NCBI GenBank assembly: GCA_964598765.1
Contig: CAZRCZ010000020.1
Location: 40,778-104,777, forward strand
Direction: 5' to 3'
Source of the DNA: CAZRCZ01 sp964598765
GTDB lineage: Bacteria > Sumerlaeota > Sumerlaeia > MVZB01 > JAJFLK01
DNA: 64,000 bases
The translations under genes were made by a program, and so were the position numbers. The notes under the pieces are model-generated. The model was not told the origin of the DNA, ran no database searches, and saw only the letters and a list, made by a program, of their open reading frames with translations. This document shows positions 32,551-42,240 of this stretch, in pieces (the first letter of the stretch is position 1; every line of letters begins with the position of its first letter).

Positions 32551-34105
32551 TTTCGCCGCGCCGCTCCTGACGCAAAATCACCGCGATGGACAACGCCGAA
32601 ACTCCGACCAGCAACAAGGCCGGCGGGGACGCCTGCGAGAACAACCCCTGCGACGAGGTCCACCAAATCTCCCCCACCAGTGTATCAAATCCCGTCGGAT
32701 GAAGCAGTAGCGTGATCGGCAGTTCCTTGATCGTCGTCAAAAAAACCAGCGCCCCCCCGGCCAGAATCCCCGGCAGAAGAAGCGGAAGCGTGACGGTGAA
32801 AAAGACGAACGCGGGAGGATGCCCCAATCCGCGCGCGGCCTCTTCGATTCGCGGATTGAGTTGAAGCAATCCCGTTTTCATCGCGCCGACCGATTGCGGC
32901 AGGAACCGCGCGACGTAGGCGAAAATCAGGAGCGGAAGCGTCTGATAGAGCCACGGGATTTTGGAGCCGAAAAAAACAAGCGACAACGCGATCACGATCC
33001 CCGGAAGCGCGTTCCCCGCGTAGGTCGAGCGGTCAATCAACGCCGCCAATCGCCCTTTTCGCCGGACCGCGAGCACGACCACCGGCAATCCCGCCGCGAC
33101 GGCGACCGCCGCCGCCAGAAACGCCGCCAGCACCGAATTGACGATCAACGCCGGTTGAATCGCCAGCGGCTGATGATGCGCCAATCCGACGGCGAGCCAC
33201 CAAACCAGCGCGAAGATCGGCAAGCCGACCGAGACGAGCAACATCGCCGCGCAAAATCCGACGGCGGGCCATCGCCAGCGTCCGAGATGGACGATCTTCG
33301 GCGGTTTTTGCGCCGCGGGGACCGAACGATAAAACCGTCCGCGCCCCTGCGATAGCGTTTCGGCGAAGAGAATCACGACCGTCAACGCGACCAACGCCAG
33401 CGCCGTCACCGCCGCGCTCGTGCGATCCACCGAGTATTGGACGTAGATCACCTGCGTGAAGGTCTTGAACTGCATCAGCGCGGGCGCGCCGAAATCCGAA
33501 AGCGTGTAAAGCGCGACGAGCAATCCTCCGGCGACCATCGCCGGGCGAAGTTGCGGCAGGATCACGCGCAGAAAAATCTCCCGCCGCGTTCGTCCCAATC
33601 CCATCGCCGCCTCTTCCAGCGCGGGATCCATCCGATGAAGCGCGGCGCGAACGCTCAGAACCACAAAAGGATAATTAATCAGCGCGATAACCAGCGCGGT
33701 TCCCGGAAATCCGTAGAGGTCCGGCAATTCCTTCACGCCGAGCGGCTCCATCGCCTTGGCCAGCGTCCCATGCGGACCGAGCAGGGCGATGAAGGCGTAG
33801 GCCATGATGTAGCTCGGAATCGCCAGCGGCAAAATCGCCGCAACCGACCAAAACCGCCGGAACGGAAGATCGGACCGGACCGTCAGCCACGCGAGCGGCA
33901 CGCCGATGACGACGCTCAGCGCCGTCGTCGCCGCCATGAGAAGCGCGCTGTTGCCGAAGACCCGCAGGACGCTGGGCCGCCGGAGCAATTCCCACGCCTC
34001 GCTTCCCGCTCCGATCGTCCGCCAAATCAAATACGCGACCGGCAGGAGCGCAAAGGCTCCGACCATCCCCGCGCTGGTCAATAGCAACCAAGGCCGGTGT
34101 CGCAT
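32543..34105 (-). CDS. fbpB: Fe(III) ABC importer permease (FbpB-type, two permease domains)
   Basis: A 520-residue inner membrane protein with about twelve transmembrane helices and two copies of the binding-protein-dependent permease fold. The EAA-type cytoplasmic loops are EEAAMGLGRTRREIFLRVIL in the first half and EEAARGLGHPPAFVFFTVTL in the second. Double-length permeases of this type belong to the FbpB/SfuB group. It lies between fbpA (56 bp upstream, with a hexamer array in the gap) and fbpC (overlapping). Confidence 0.94.
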   Translation of the reverse strand: MRHRPWLLLTSAGMVGAFALLPVAYLIWRTIGAGSEAWELLRRPSVLRVFGNSALLMAATTALSVVIGVPLAWLTVRSDLPFRRFWSVAAILPLAIPSYIMAYAFIALLGPHGTLAKAMEPLGVKELPDLYGFPGTALVIALINYPFVVLSVRAALHRMDPALEEAAMGLGRTRREIFLRVILPQLRPAMVAGGLLVALYTLSDFGAPALMQFKTFTQVIYVQYSVDRTSAAVTALALVALTVVILFAETLSQGRGRFYRSVPAAQKPPKIVHLGRWRWPAVGFCAAMLLVSVGLPIFALVWWLAVGLAHHQPLAIQPALIVNSVLAAFLAAAVAVAAGLPVVVLAVRRKGRLAALIDRSTYAGNALPGIVIALSLVFFGSKIPWLYQTLPLLIFAYVARFLPQSVGAMKTGLLQLNPRIEEAARGLGHPPAFVFFTVTLPLLLPGILAGGALVFLTTIKELPITLLLHPTGFDTLVGEIWWTSSQGLFSQASPPALLLVGVSALSIAVILRQERRGENA

Positions 34106-34123
34106 GTCTTCCGTTTATCGTTT

Positions 34124-34161
34124 TCTTGCTCTTGGTCTTACTCTTGCTCTTGCTCTTGCTC
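34124..34161. repeat. GA-rich hexamer array between fbpA and fbpB
   Basis: Units of GAGCAA, GAGTAA and GACCAA (minus strand) fill the whole gap and reach the fbpA stop codon. Same family as the array inside uvrA at 452-494. Confidence 0.8.
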
Positions 34162-35165
34162 TACTCCAACACCCCTACGTCGCGTAAAAGTTTCAGCGTC
34201 CCCTTCAAATCCGAAATTTTGCTCAGGTCAATGTCCGGGCTTTCGATTTCCTTGAGCGGCTTGACCTTGGGATTGTTCGGAACCCCCGCGATCACCGGAT
34301 ATTCGTTGTCCTCGCCGCCGTCAATGAACCGCTTTTGCGCCTCGGGGGTCAGAAGAAAATCCACGAACTTCTCGGCGGCATCGGCGTGTTTCGACGTCTT
34401 CAGCACCCCGACTCCGGCGACGTTAATCATCGAGCCGATGTCCCCCTTCTTCGGGTAATAGTTGCGAACCGGAAAACTCTCCCCCTTCTCCTTGAGGAAA
34501 TTCAGAAGATAATAATGATTCACAAACGCCACTTGAACTTCTCCCGCTCCGACCGCGGCGACGGCGGCGGAGTTGTTCGGATAAACATGGGGTTTGTTGG
34601 CCTGAATTCCCTTGAGCCAGTTCGCCGTAGCTTCGTTCCCCATCTTGACCCGCATGGCCGTCACGAACGCCTGAAAGGAGGCGTTGGTCGGCGCCCAGCC
34701 GATCTTCCCCTTCCATTTCGGATCGGTGAATCCGAGAATCGAGGCGGGCAAATCCGATTCCTTGAGTGCGGTGGTGCTGTAGGCGATGACGCGCGCGCGT
34801 CCCGACGTTCCGACCCACATCCCTTCGGGCGAACGGAATCGCGGCTCGACCCGCTTGAGAAGCGCGTCGGGCAATTTCTTGAATCGTCCCTCGCCTGCGA
34901 CGGCTCCGAGCGATCCGGCGTCCTGCGAAAAGAAAATATCCGCCGGGCTGTTGTTCCCTTCTTCCAAGATCGTCGTCGCCAACTCGGTCGTTCCCCCGTA
35001 GCGGACGTTGACCTTGATCCCCGTCGCTTTGGTGAATTGATCCATGATCGGTTGGACCAAATCCTTGGTCCGACCGGAATAGATAGTAATCTCCGGATCC
35101 ACGCCGAACGAAGATGCCGCAAGGGCGCAAAGCGCCAAACTGATAAAACCGAATCGTGCATTCAT
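34161..35165 (-). CDS. fbpA: Fe(III)-binding periplasmic protein (FbpA-type)
   Basis: A 334-residue solute-binding protein of the bacterial transferrin family. The signal peptide is residues 1-21, with cleavage near ASSFG-VD. The mature start ITIYSGRTKDLVQPIMDQFT, then ADIFFSQDAGSLGAVA, SGRARVIAYST and VAFVNHYYLLNFL follow FbpA/FutA proteins; the adjacent tyrosines of NHYYLL are the usual iron ligands. It captures periplasmic ferric iron for FbpBC. A Fur-box-like palindrome lies 92 bp upstream, so iron repression is likely. Confidence 0.93.
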   Translation of the reverse strand: MNARFGFISLALCALAASSFGVDPEITIYSGRTKDLVQPIMDQFTKATGIKVNVRYGGTTELATTILEEGNNSPADIFFSQDAGSLGAVAGEGRFKKLPDALLKRVEPRFRSPEGMWVGTSGRARVIAYSTTALKESDLPASILGFTDPKWKGKIGWAPTNASFQAFVTAMRVKMGNEATANWLKGIQANKPHVYPNNSAAVAAVGAGEVQVAFVNHYYLLNFLKEKGESFPVRNYYPKKGDIGSMINVAGVGVLKTSKHADAAEKFVDFLLTPEAQKRFIDGGEDNEYPVIAGVPNNPKVKPLKEIESPDIDLSKISDLKGTLKLLRDVGVLE

Positions 35166-35256
35166 TTTCTTAGTTTCCTCCCAATTTTTGCCCCGCCAAG
35201 AGCGAAAGTGGTTGAATGGTAGAGGGACGGACGGAAAAGATCAAGATAAATTGCGG

Positions 35257-35273
35257 TTGAGAATTATTCTCAA
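35257..35273 (-). promoter_or_regulatory. Fur-box-like operator upstream of fbpABC
   Basis: TTGAGAATTATTCTCAA is a perfect 17-bp palindrome. Its 7-1-7 core TGAGAATtATTCTCA differs from the Fur consensus TGATAATnATTATCA at one position per arm. It lies 92-108 bp before the fbpA start. Iron-dependent repression is inferred. Confidence 0.75.
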
Positions 35274-35373
35274 ATTTTTATTGTTGAATCAAGGTCGATT
35301 AGGGACCGTTGAAAATCCCTGCCCTTTTCAAAAGTTTGAGGTGCCGAAAGGATATCGAAGCGCAACTTTGGAG

Positions 35374-35419
35374 TGCGGCGGCTTGCCGCCGCTTTTCCAG
35401 CGCGAGCTTGCTCGCGCCC
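35374..35419. repeat. REP-like double palindrome
   Basis: CGGCGGCTTGCCGCCG is followed by GCGCGAGCTTGCTCGCGC, two adjacent short hairpins. It lies in the 461-bp divergent gap between fbpA and the cytochrome-monooxygenase gene, which otherwise holds only the Fur-like site and the promoter below. Confidence 0.65.
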
Positions 35420-35553
35420 GGATGCCGGTCACGTTTGGGAACTTGATGAAATCGCCCGATAGCTGGAAGGTAGAGCGTGGAAAGGAAGGGCCAAGAAATA
35501 AAAGCGCGCATTACCGCTTTTCAAAAGCGCCCACTGCCCGTTGAGTCTTTGTC

Positions 35554-35596
35554 TTGACACTCTTGAAATTGAACCTCTAAAATCAACCTAGGTTGA
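35554..35596 (+). promoter_or_regulatory. Promoter with overlapping palindromic operator
   Basis: The -35 TTGACA (35554-35559) and -10 TAAAAT (35578-35583) are 18 bp apart. The perfect 14-bp palindrome TCAACCTAGGTTGA (35583-35596) begins in the -10 box and would cover the start site, a standard repressor position. It serves the gene at 35627. Confidence 0.7.
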
Positions 35597-35626
35597 GAAT
35601 CGGCGAATCCCAAGGAGGGTTTTTCC

Positions 35627-36934
<1,308 letters not shown>

Positions 36935-37021
36935 CTCTAACCCTGTAAATCCCGTTCATCCTGTCTCTAGTTCTTCATCCGTCCGATCCGCGCGCATCCG
37001 TGTCCAATACTCCCGGATCTG

Positions 37022-37130
37022 TGGCGTAGGCATCCTGCCTGCAATTTTGAAATTCAGAAAAAGACACGAGGACGCCAACGGCGTTCCGGATCAAGCCCAA
37101 GGTCGCCGTGCGAAGCGAGGCTACTCTGGG
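37022..37130. repeat. Two repeat elements in the gap after the monooxygenase gene
   Basis: GGCATCCTGCCTGC (about 37028-37042) is a short palindrome with kin at 49083 and 15194. Bases 37070-37130 are the second copy of the 60-bp element at 15727-15788. Upstream, AAATCCCGTTCATCCTGTC (36946) belongs to another recurring type. The 335-bp gap (36935-37269) holds no gene. Confidence 0.75.
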
Positions 37131-37269
37131 TCCACGGGAATTCCGTGTCAACCAAGCGGGGGTTGCGGATAAAATCGGATGGGTGAGCGCGTCCGGTCGA
37201 AACCGGAAAACTTGAACCGACCTTGCCGCCGTGCAATGATGAAACGCGGTGGAAAGAAGGAAAGGACCG

Positions 37270-37509
37270 ATGAAATTGAAAAATCGTATTGTGACGGATC
37301 CCGCCGTTCTTGCGGGTAAACCGGTGATTCGAGGCACGCGGCTCTCCGTGGATTTTGTGATCGGCTTGCTTGGCGATGACTGGACTGAAGCCGAGATTCT
37401 TCGGAACTATCCGGGCATTTCCCACGAAGATATCGCCGCCTGTCTCCAATATGCCTCGGAAATCCTTCAAGCCGAGAAAGTTTATCCTCTTCCCGCGCCG
37501 TCCGTCTGA
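37270..37509 (+). CDS. DUF433 antitoxin
   Basis: A 79-residue protein of the DUF433 family, which supplies VapB-like antitoxins. The motif KNRIVTDPAVLAGKPVIRGT followed by RLSVDFVIGLL and LRNYPGISHEDIAACLQYAS is diagnostic, with its winged-helix layout. The start is ATG 37270 after GGAAAGGA. The toxin-like gene begins two bases after the stop. Confidence 0.92.
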   Translation: MKLKNRIVTDPAVLAGKPVIRGTRLSVDFVIGLLGDDWTEAEILRNYPGISHEDIAACLQYASEILQAEKVYPLPAPSV

Positions 37510-37511
37510 CT

Positions 37512-37877
37512 TTGCGATTTCTTGCCGATGAAAACTTTCCCGGAGACGCCGTGGCTGAGTTGCGCGCTCGGGGTCACGAGGTGGCATGGGTTCGGACTGA
37601 CGCGCCGGGAAGCGACGACCATGTGGTTTTGTCGCGCGCCATGCGGGAAGACCGCGTTTTGCTCACGTTCGACAAGGATTTTGGCGAGATGGCTTGGCGC
37701 GCCGGATTGCCCGCCTCTTGCGGAATCGTGCTTTTTCGATTGCGAATGCGCCCCGCCGCGAACTCAGGTCCGATGATCGCGCAAATCATCGAAGGTCGCG
37801 AGGATTGGGAGGGACAATTTTCGGTTGTGGAGGTCGGTCGCATCCGTATGCGTCGGCTTCCCGGAGGCGGGAAGTAA
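37512..37877 (+). CDS. DUF5615 PIN-like toxin
   Basis: A 121-residue protein of the PIN-like DUF5615 family, the usual partner of DUF433. It opens RFLADENFPGDAVAELRARG and has the acidic pattern TDAPGSDDHVVLSRA and VLLTFDKDFGEMAW expected of a PIN nuclease active site. It probably cleaves RNA unless bound by the upstream antitoxin. The start is TTG, two bases after the antitoxin stop, so translation is coupled. Confidence 0.9.
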   Translation: MRFLADENFPGDAVAELRARGHEVAWVRTDAPGSDDHVVLSRAMREDRVLLTFDKDFGEMAWRAGLPASCGIVLFRLRMRPAANSGPMIAQIIEGREDWEGQFSVVEVGRIRMRRLPGGGK

Positions 37878-38221
37878 AACATGTTTCATCCACTCCCTCA
37901 CCTCCGCGAAAATGAATGACTTTTACGATTCGCGTCCCCCTTGGCCCGCGTCCCCGTTGGCCAATTTCAAATCCGTCCGATCCGTGTGTCTCCGCGTCCG
38001 ATTTCTTGATCCCCAATCCCCAATCCACAATCTGCAATTCTCAGGCCGCGCCCTCCTTGTAAATCCCCAACCTTCGTGGTAGCAATGAATCCGATCAGGG
38101 ATGCAGAATTGGGGGGGGCACCTTCCTTCAAATCTTGGCAAACGGAATTACATCTACGCTAAACGTCCAAAGTCCACCCCCCAGTCCCCCCAGTCCACCA
38201 GTCCCTAAGCACTAGGCAACC
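37878..38221. repeat. Intergenic repeat patchwork before the OLD gene
   Basis: The stretch holds AATCCCCAATCCACAATC-type runs (about 38010-38035), the same type found inside the portal gene. It also has a CCAGTCCACC run (38170-38205) and TCCGTCCGATCCGTGTG text. No open frame with coding character is seen. It marks the left edge of the OLD gene. Confidence 0.6.
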
Positions 38222-40033
38222 ATGCGACTCACGAAACTTCAAATCCAGAACTTCCGCTCCGTTCGGGACTCTGGCGAGTTCCCGGTTAGGCCGCTGTTTG
38301 CGCTGGTCGGAGAGAATAACACGGGCAAGTCCAACCTTCTCCGAGCAGTCGACGGCCTGCTTTCGGGTGGCGCAGGTAGGTTTGGACGCGAGGATTTTAA
38401 TGACCCTAGTACGCCCATAGTGATCAAAGGGGTGTTCAGCAACCTATCCGAGCCCGAGAGGAATCGTTGGAGACCTTATCTGGTCGGCGACACCCTTTCC
38501 CTTGAGAAGCATATATCGCTGATCAAGGACGACCGAACCGGCAAGGACAAACTCGAAGCCGAGTTTCATGGCTACCGAGCGGAGCCGACCCTATGGTGGC
38601 TGTCACTAGACAAGATCCAGAGGAAGCATACTGAACGCCCGAAATGGGCCGAGATCGCGAAGGAAAATAATCTTCCCGACTACTTCCTTGAAGATGGCAA
38701 ATCCACGAAGGTCATCTACGGGAAAGCTCTCGCCAAATACTTACTCGAGAACGCCGTGGAGTATGATGCCCCCGACCTCAGCGCCACGCAAGCCCTTGGG
38801 CTACAGAGTAACGTCGTCGCGTCCCTCCCGCGGGTTTACCTTCTCTCTGCGATAACTGACTACTCCGATGAAGTTGACAGGCGCTCCACGTCGTCGACTT
38901 TTAGGCGATTGATGGCGGCACTATCCGAACGGATTCTGGAGAAAGATCCGAGATTCGTTGAGATTCAAAGCGCAGTTACAAATCTTCGCGGGCTTCTCAA
39001 CCCGCTACCCGGGGAGGGCACACCGCGGAGAATCGAGGCCCTTGCAACCGTCGAAGCAAGAATCACGGACCTACTTCGCAGAGTGATGCCGTCGGTCATG
39101 GGTGTTTCCCTGGCCGTTGACATCGAGGAGGTCAAAGACATCTTCTCAGCCGGTGTCTCGCTTTCCGTAAATGACGGCGTTACTACTGACGTTCTGGCTA
39201 AGGGCCATGGCTTACAGCGGTGCATCGTTTTCACTTTGTTGCAAATGCTGATCCTTAATGAGCGAAACCAGCTGATCGACGCTGAGGCAGAGACCGTGGC
39301 CTCTTCAGATCCCATTATCCTTTTAGTGGAAGAACCGGAGCTTTATATTCATCCTCAGCTTTCAAAGCTGTTCTTCGATGTGATGGCATCCTTCGCCGCA
39401 ACGGATCAAGTCATCTATGCAACGCACTCCCCGCTGTTCGTTGATGCCTATCAAGCCGACCGGGTCGCACTCGTGCATAAGCCCGATCCGGCGATTGGAA
39501 CCTTGATCCGTAGTTGCGATCAGACAGCTTTCGATGGGCTAGACGATCACAAGCTCTTTCAGGGGTTCACTAAACTGAATCCCTCCATGAACGAACTATT
39601 TTTTGCTAAACGCGTCCTTCTAGTCGAAGGACCTGAAGACGCGATCGCAATCACGGAGACGCTAATTGCATTGGGGCGGATCACAACTCGACCGGAAGAG
39701 TTGGAGTGGTCGGTAATTCCGTGCGGTGGTAAGCAGTCGATCCCGTTCTTCCAACGCGTGCTCAACGCTTTCTCTATCCCCTACTCAGTACTCCACGACA
39801 CCGACGTTACGGGAAACATGGCGCCCAACGACAAGGAAAAACACGAAAAACAGAACAAGACCATTGTCTCTCTCGCGCGAGGTAATCCAGTATACAAATA
39901 CCCCATCAAGCTTGAACATTCACTGGGGTTGTCTACGCACTTCCGTGACCAGTACGCTGCGCACCTTTTCTTCTCGGATCCCGCAAGGATTACACAGGAG
40001 GTCAAGGATCTCGTACGCACCACATTCGCGTGA
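38222..40033 (+). CDS. OLD-family ATPase with TOPRIM nuclease domain
   Basis: A 603-residue protein of the overcoming-lysogenization-defect type. The ATPase core has MRLTKLQIQNFRSVRDSGEF, Walker A GENNTGKSN (about 31-39), ABC-like Walker B IILLVEEPELYIHPQ (about 364-378) and H-loop YATHSPLFVDA. A TOPRIM domain follows with RVLLVEGPEDAIAITETL (catalytic Glu near 469) and LHDTDVTGN (acidic pair near 525-527). OLD nucleases act in phage defence, alone or with a helicase (Gabija). No UvrD-like helicase is present here; the next gene is GIY-YIG-like. Codon choice and lower GC differ from neighbours, suggesting transfer. The ribosome binding site is poor. Confidence 0.9.
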   Translation: MRLTKLQIQNFRSVRDSGEFPVRPLFALVGENNTGKSNLLRAVDGLLSGGAGRFGREDFNDPSTPIVIKGVFSNLSEPERNRWRPYLVGDTLSLEKHISLIKDDRTGKDKLEAEFHGYRAEPTLWWLSLDKIQRKHTERPKWAEIAKENNLPDYFLEDGKSTKVIYGKALAKYLLENAVEYDAPDLSATQALGLQSNVVASLPRVYLLSAITDYSDEVDRRSTSSTFRRLMAALSERILEKDPRFVEIQSAVTNLRGLLNPLPGEGTPRRIEALATVEARITDLLRRVMPSVMGVSLAVDIEEVKDIFSAGVSLSVNDGVTTDVLAKGHGLQRCIVFTLLQMLILNERNQLIDAEAETVASSDPIILLVEEPELYIHPQLSKLFFDVMASFAATDQVIYATHSPLFVDAYQADRVALVHKPDPAIGTLIRSCDQTAFDGLDDHKLFQGFTKLNPSMNELFFAKRVLLVEGPEDAIAITETLIALGRITTRPEELEWSVIPCGGKQSIPFFQRVLNAFSIPYSVLHDTDVTGNMAPNDKEKHEKQNKTIVSLARGNPVYKYPIKLEHSLGLSTHFRDQYAAHLFFSDPARITQEVKDLVRTTFA

Positions 40034-40171
40034 CATTACGCGCCTAGATTCCGAATCGGCGGGAGCGCTGAACGGCCTAGAGGTGGTTAGTTCCCTCGGC
40101 AATTCGCGCGGCGGCGCCCGGCCTTGCAGGGTTTTTGGTAACTTAGTCGAGCATGTCGCAGGAGAGCAAAT

Positions 40172-40498
40172 ATGGCTACGAACGTCACAATCGGTGGATG
40201 TCCATTCATCTGCCTACCCTTGGCTCAGGCGGATTTCTCAGACTTGGCGGCGATCTACGTCATCCTGTGCGTGGCTCAAGACGGGTCTTACACGGTTCTC
40301 GATGTCGGACAAAGCGGTCAAGTCGGAAGCAGGATTGACGACCACGATCGTGGCGGTTGCTGGGAGCAAAACTGCCCAAATCGGAACATCTGGGTGTGCG
40401 TATATCGCATGCCAAGCGTTCAGTATACAAAGCAACAGCGCGAGCAATTAGAGTCGACATTGCGCGCGCGATTAAATCCCAAGTGCGGCAAGCGTTAG
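40172..40498 (+). CDS. Small GIY-YIG-like protein
   Basis: A 108-residue protein. The core AAIYVILCVAQDGSYTVLDV then GQSGQVGSRIDDHDR matches the GIY-YIG layout: a GIY-like strand (IYVIL), the second strand VLDVGQSG and an Arg in the following helix. REQLESTLRARLNPKCGKR supplies the late Glu and Asn-Pro seen in these nucleases. The second YIG tyrosine is replaced (LDVG), so activity is uncertain. GCAGGAGAG precedes the ATG. It lies 138 bp after the OLD gene on the same strand and shares its base composition. Confidence 0.6.
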   Translation: MATNVTIGGCPFICLPLAQADFSDLAAIYVILCVAQDGSYTVLDVGQSGQVGSRIDDHDRGGCWEQNCPNRNIWVCVYRMPSVQYTKQQREQLESTLRARLNPKCGKR

Positions 40499-40713
40499 CT
40501 CACGATGAGGAACGATCACGATCCGGTTTAATGAAAACGCGGGATATTAACGACGCGGGGCAAAGCGGGATGGAGCAATGCGGACAACGCGGGGGCCGAA
40601 GCCGGACGTTTACTCCATTTCTAATTCACCCACGCCAAATTCAGCGAACGATTCTCGCCGAAAGCGCGGCGCGATTTCCAGCGTAGGGTTTGTCCGAACA
40701 ATGCCCAAAAATT

Positions 40714-40807
40714 AAGGTGGGAGGGGCGCTCCGCGCCGCGACACCCTGTAAAAATGCCCACGGAAATGCCCACGCAACCGTCGCCGCGGGGACTGCGCCT
40801 CCCACCT
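40714..40807. repeat. MITE-like element with 11-bp terminal inverted repeats (94 bp)
   Basis: The ends AAGGTGGGAGG and CCTCCCACCTT are perfect inverted repeats. It is an opposite-orientation relative of 31176-31254. It contains two tandem AAATGCCCACG units. It lies between the GIY-YIG-like gene and higA, in a 405-bp gap with no gene. Confidence 0.85.
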
Positions 40808-40903
40808 TCAAACCACCCTCAGCTAATTGTCGGACAGACTCTCGCTCGCCCCGTTCCCGCCCGCTTCGGTTCATCCGCGACCTGTCCGTCCGACTCACCC
40901 CGG

Positions 40904-41323
40904 TCAGAGAAACAGACCCGGTTCGACCGCGAAGCGTTCGGCCAGTTTCTTGATGTGGGATTTGCTCAAATCGCGTTTGCCCCGAAGAATCGCGGAACCG
41001 AGCGTTCGATTGCCCAAAAGCCTTCCCAAATCCGACGCGCTCATCTCATTTTGCTCCAACAAAAATCGCAGGGCGTCCAGAGGCTTCTTGCCGGCAATAT
41101 CCAAACAATGATGTTTGTCTTCGTAGGACTCCATGAGTGTCAGCATGATTTCGAGCCGGGCCGTTTGTTCCGGGGGCAAATCCTCCCGCAAAATCAGTTG
41201 ATCCGCCAATTGTCTCATGCGCGCATAATCCCGTTCGTTGCGCAAGGGCCAAAGATCAGGCGTGGTGGCGGACCTTCGGCTCCGGGTCCCCATGTTGGTT
41301 CGGATGGTTGCCGTTGGGCTCAT
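40904..41323 (-). CDS. higA: HigA-type HTH antitoxin
   Basis: A 139-residue protein. An N-terminal region of charged helices (DYARMRQLADQLILREDLPP, ARLEIMLTLMESYED) precedes a C-terminal helix-turn-helix, DALRFLLEQNEMSASDLGRL followed by LGNRTLGSAILRGKRDLSKS, as in HigA proteins that pair with HigB. It should neutralise HigB and repress the operon. ATG 41323 has GGAGGGA upstream and overlaps the toxin stop by four bases. Confidence 0.88.
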   Translation of the reverse strand: MSPTATIRTNMGTRSRRSATTPDLWPLRNERDYARMRQLADQLILREDLPPEQTARLEIMLTLMESYEDKHHCLDIAGKKPLDALRFLLEQNEMSASDLGRLLGNRTLGSAILRGKRDLSKSHIKKLAERFAVEPGLFL

Positions 41324-41628
41324 AACTGTTCCCTCCACAATCCCCTGTCGTATTCGGCGTGGGTCAACACCCGAAGAACGTAAACAATTTCACGGTCATA
41401 ATGAATCGCGGCGATGAGGCGGTAATCATTCCCGGCGACGTTGAAGACAGTGGCCGTCCGACGGCTTGCGACCTTGACCTGATCGGCGCCGGAGAAGGTT
41501 TGCCTCACGCGGGTAAAATCGGTCCAACGCGCCTTGCTTGCCACGTCATGCCACTTTTCCAGAGGCGTTTTCGCCTTGGCGTGTCTCAGCCAAAATTCCT
41601 TCAACCGTTTGCGGCTGATGACGCGCAT
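41320..41628 (-). CDS. higB: HigB-type mRNA interferase toxin
   Basis: A 102-residue protein of the HigB/RelE superfamily in the form MRVISRKRLKEFWLRHAKAK with PLEKWHDVASKARWTD, FNVAGNDYRLIAAIHYD and VYVLRVLTHAEYD, matching the HigB toxin family. These toxins cut mRNA on the ribosome. The toxin-first gene order with a four-base ATGA overlap to higA is standard for hig loci. Confidence 0.92.
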   Translation of the reverse strand: MRVISRKRLKEFWLRHAKAKTPLEKWHDVASKARWTDFTRVRQTFSGADQVKVASRRTATVFNVAGNDYRLIAAIHYDREIVYVLRVLTHAEYDRGLWREQL

Positions 41629-42240
41629 GAGGACAATATGTGCTCACAAAGGCCTTCTTGTCAAGACGAGACCTTTCTCGGTAGCTTCTCACATGTCCAT
41701 CCTGTTTGATACTTCGCGCCCCTTAACGCCCTCTATTGACTCTTAATCCGCATCCCCTCCTCTTTTCCCCTTCGCAAACCTTCCCTGATCGCCGATAATC
41801 CCCCCGCGAACCTTCCGGAGGGAATGTATTTCCCTCTCGGCGATCTCCGCGGCTTTGCGTGAGACATCCGTGATCCATACCGCCAGGCTGTTCCTTGTGA
41901 TCGAAATTGGCTTCGTTTCGTAATTTCTCATCATGTTCATCCTATCCATCCCGCTCCCAAATTGGCTTCGTTTCGCAAAATTTTTTTTCAGGAAATCGCG
42001 GACTGGCTCGCCGGGGGCATCATGAACCCGGAACGCTCATGCTTCGGTGTGCCTGTCCCCTATCTCGATATTGGCTTCGTTTCGCAATTTTTTTTTTTCG
42101 GCCCCGGGTCAATCGTCGAAGCGGACCCCCTCCCCGACCTCGAAATTCACCCGGGATTGGAGCATTGATGAGTAATTCTGAATTGACGGCAAGCGGCGCG
42201 ACGACTACAACGGGGGAGCGCGGCGGCCGTGTCCCCAATC
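41629..42240. repeat. Intergenic region with three copies of an AATTGGCTTCGTTTCG repeat
   Basis: Copies lie at about 41903-41926, 41958-41982 and 42068-42092, all in the same orientation and separated by unrelated text. Two inverse copies lie at 58064-58089 and 58126-58150. Short open frames here are translations of repeats, so no gene is called in these 612 bases. Confidence 0.8.

Noticed and set aside
40690..40953. Short plus-strand frame over the MITE-like element
   Set aside because: It is a translation of the repeat element and its flank and has no ribosome site.
41743..41949. 68-residue minus-strand frame near higB
   Set aside because: Its start lies in a copy of the AATTGGCTTCG repeat and the rest is repeat-like text; no ribosome site or family.
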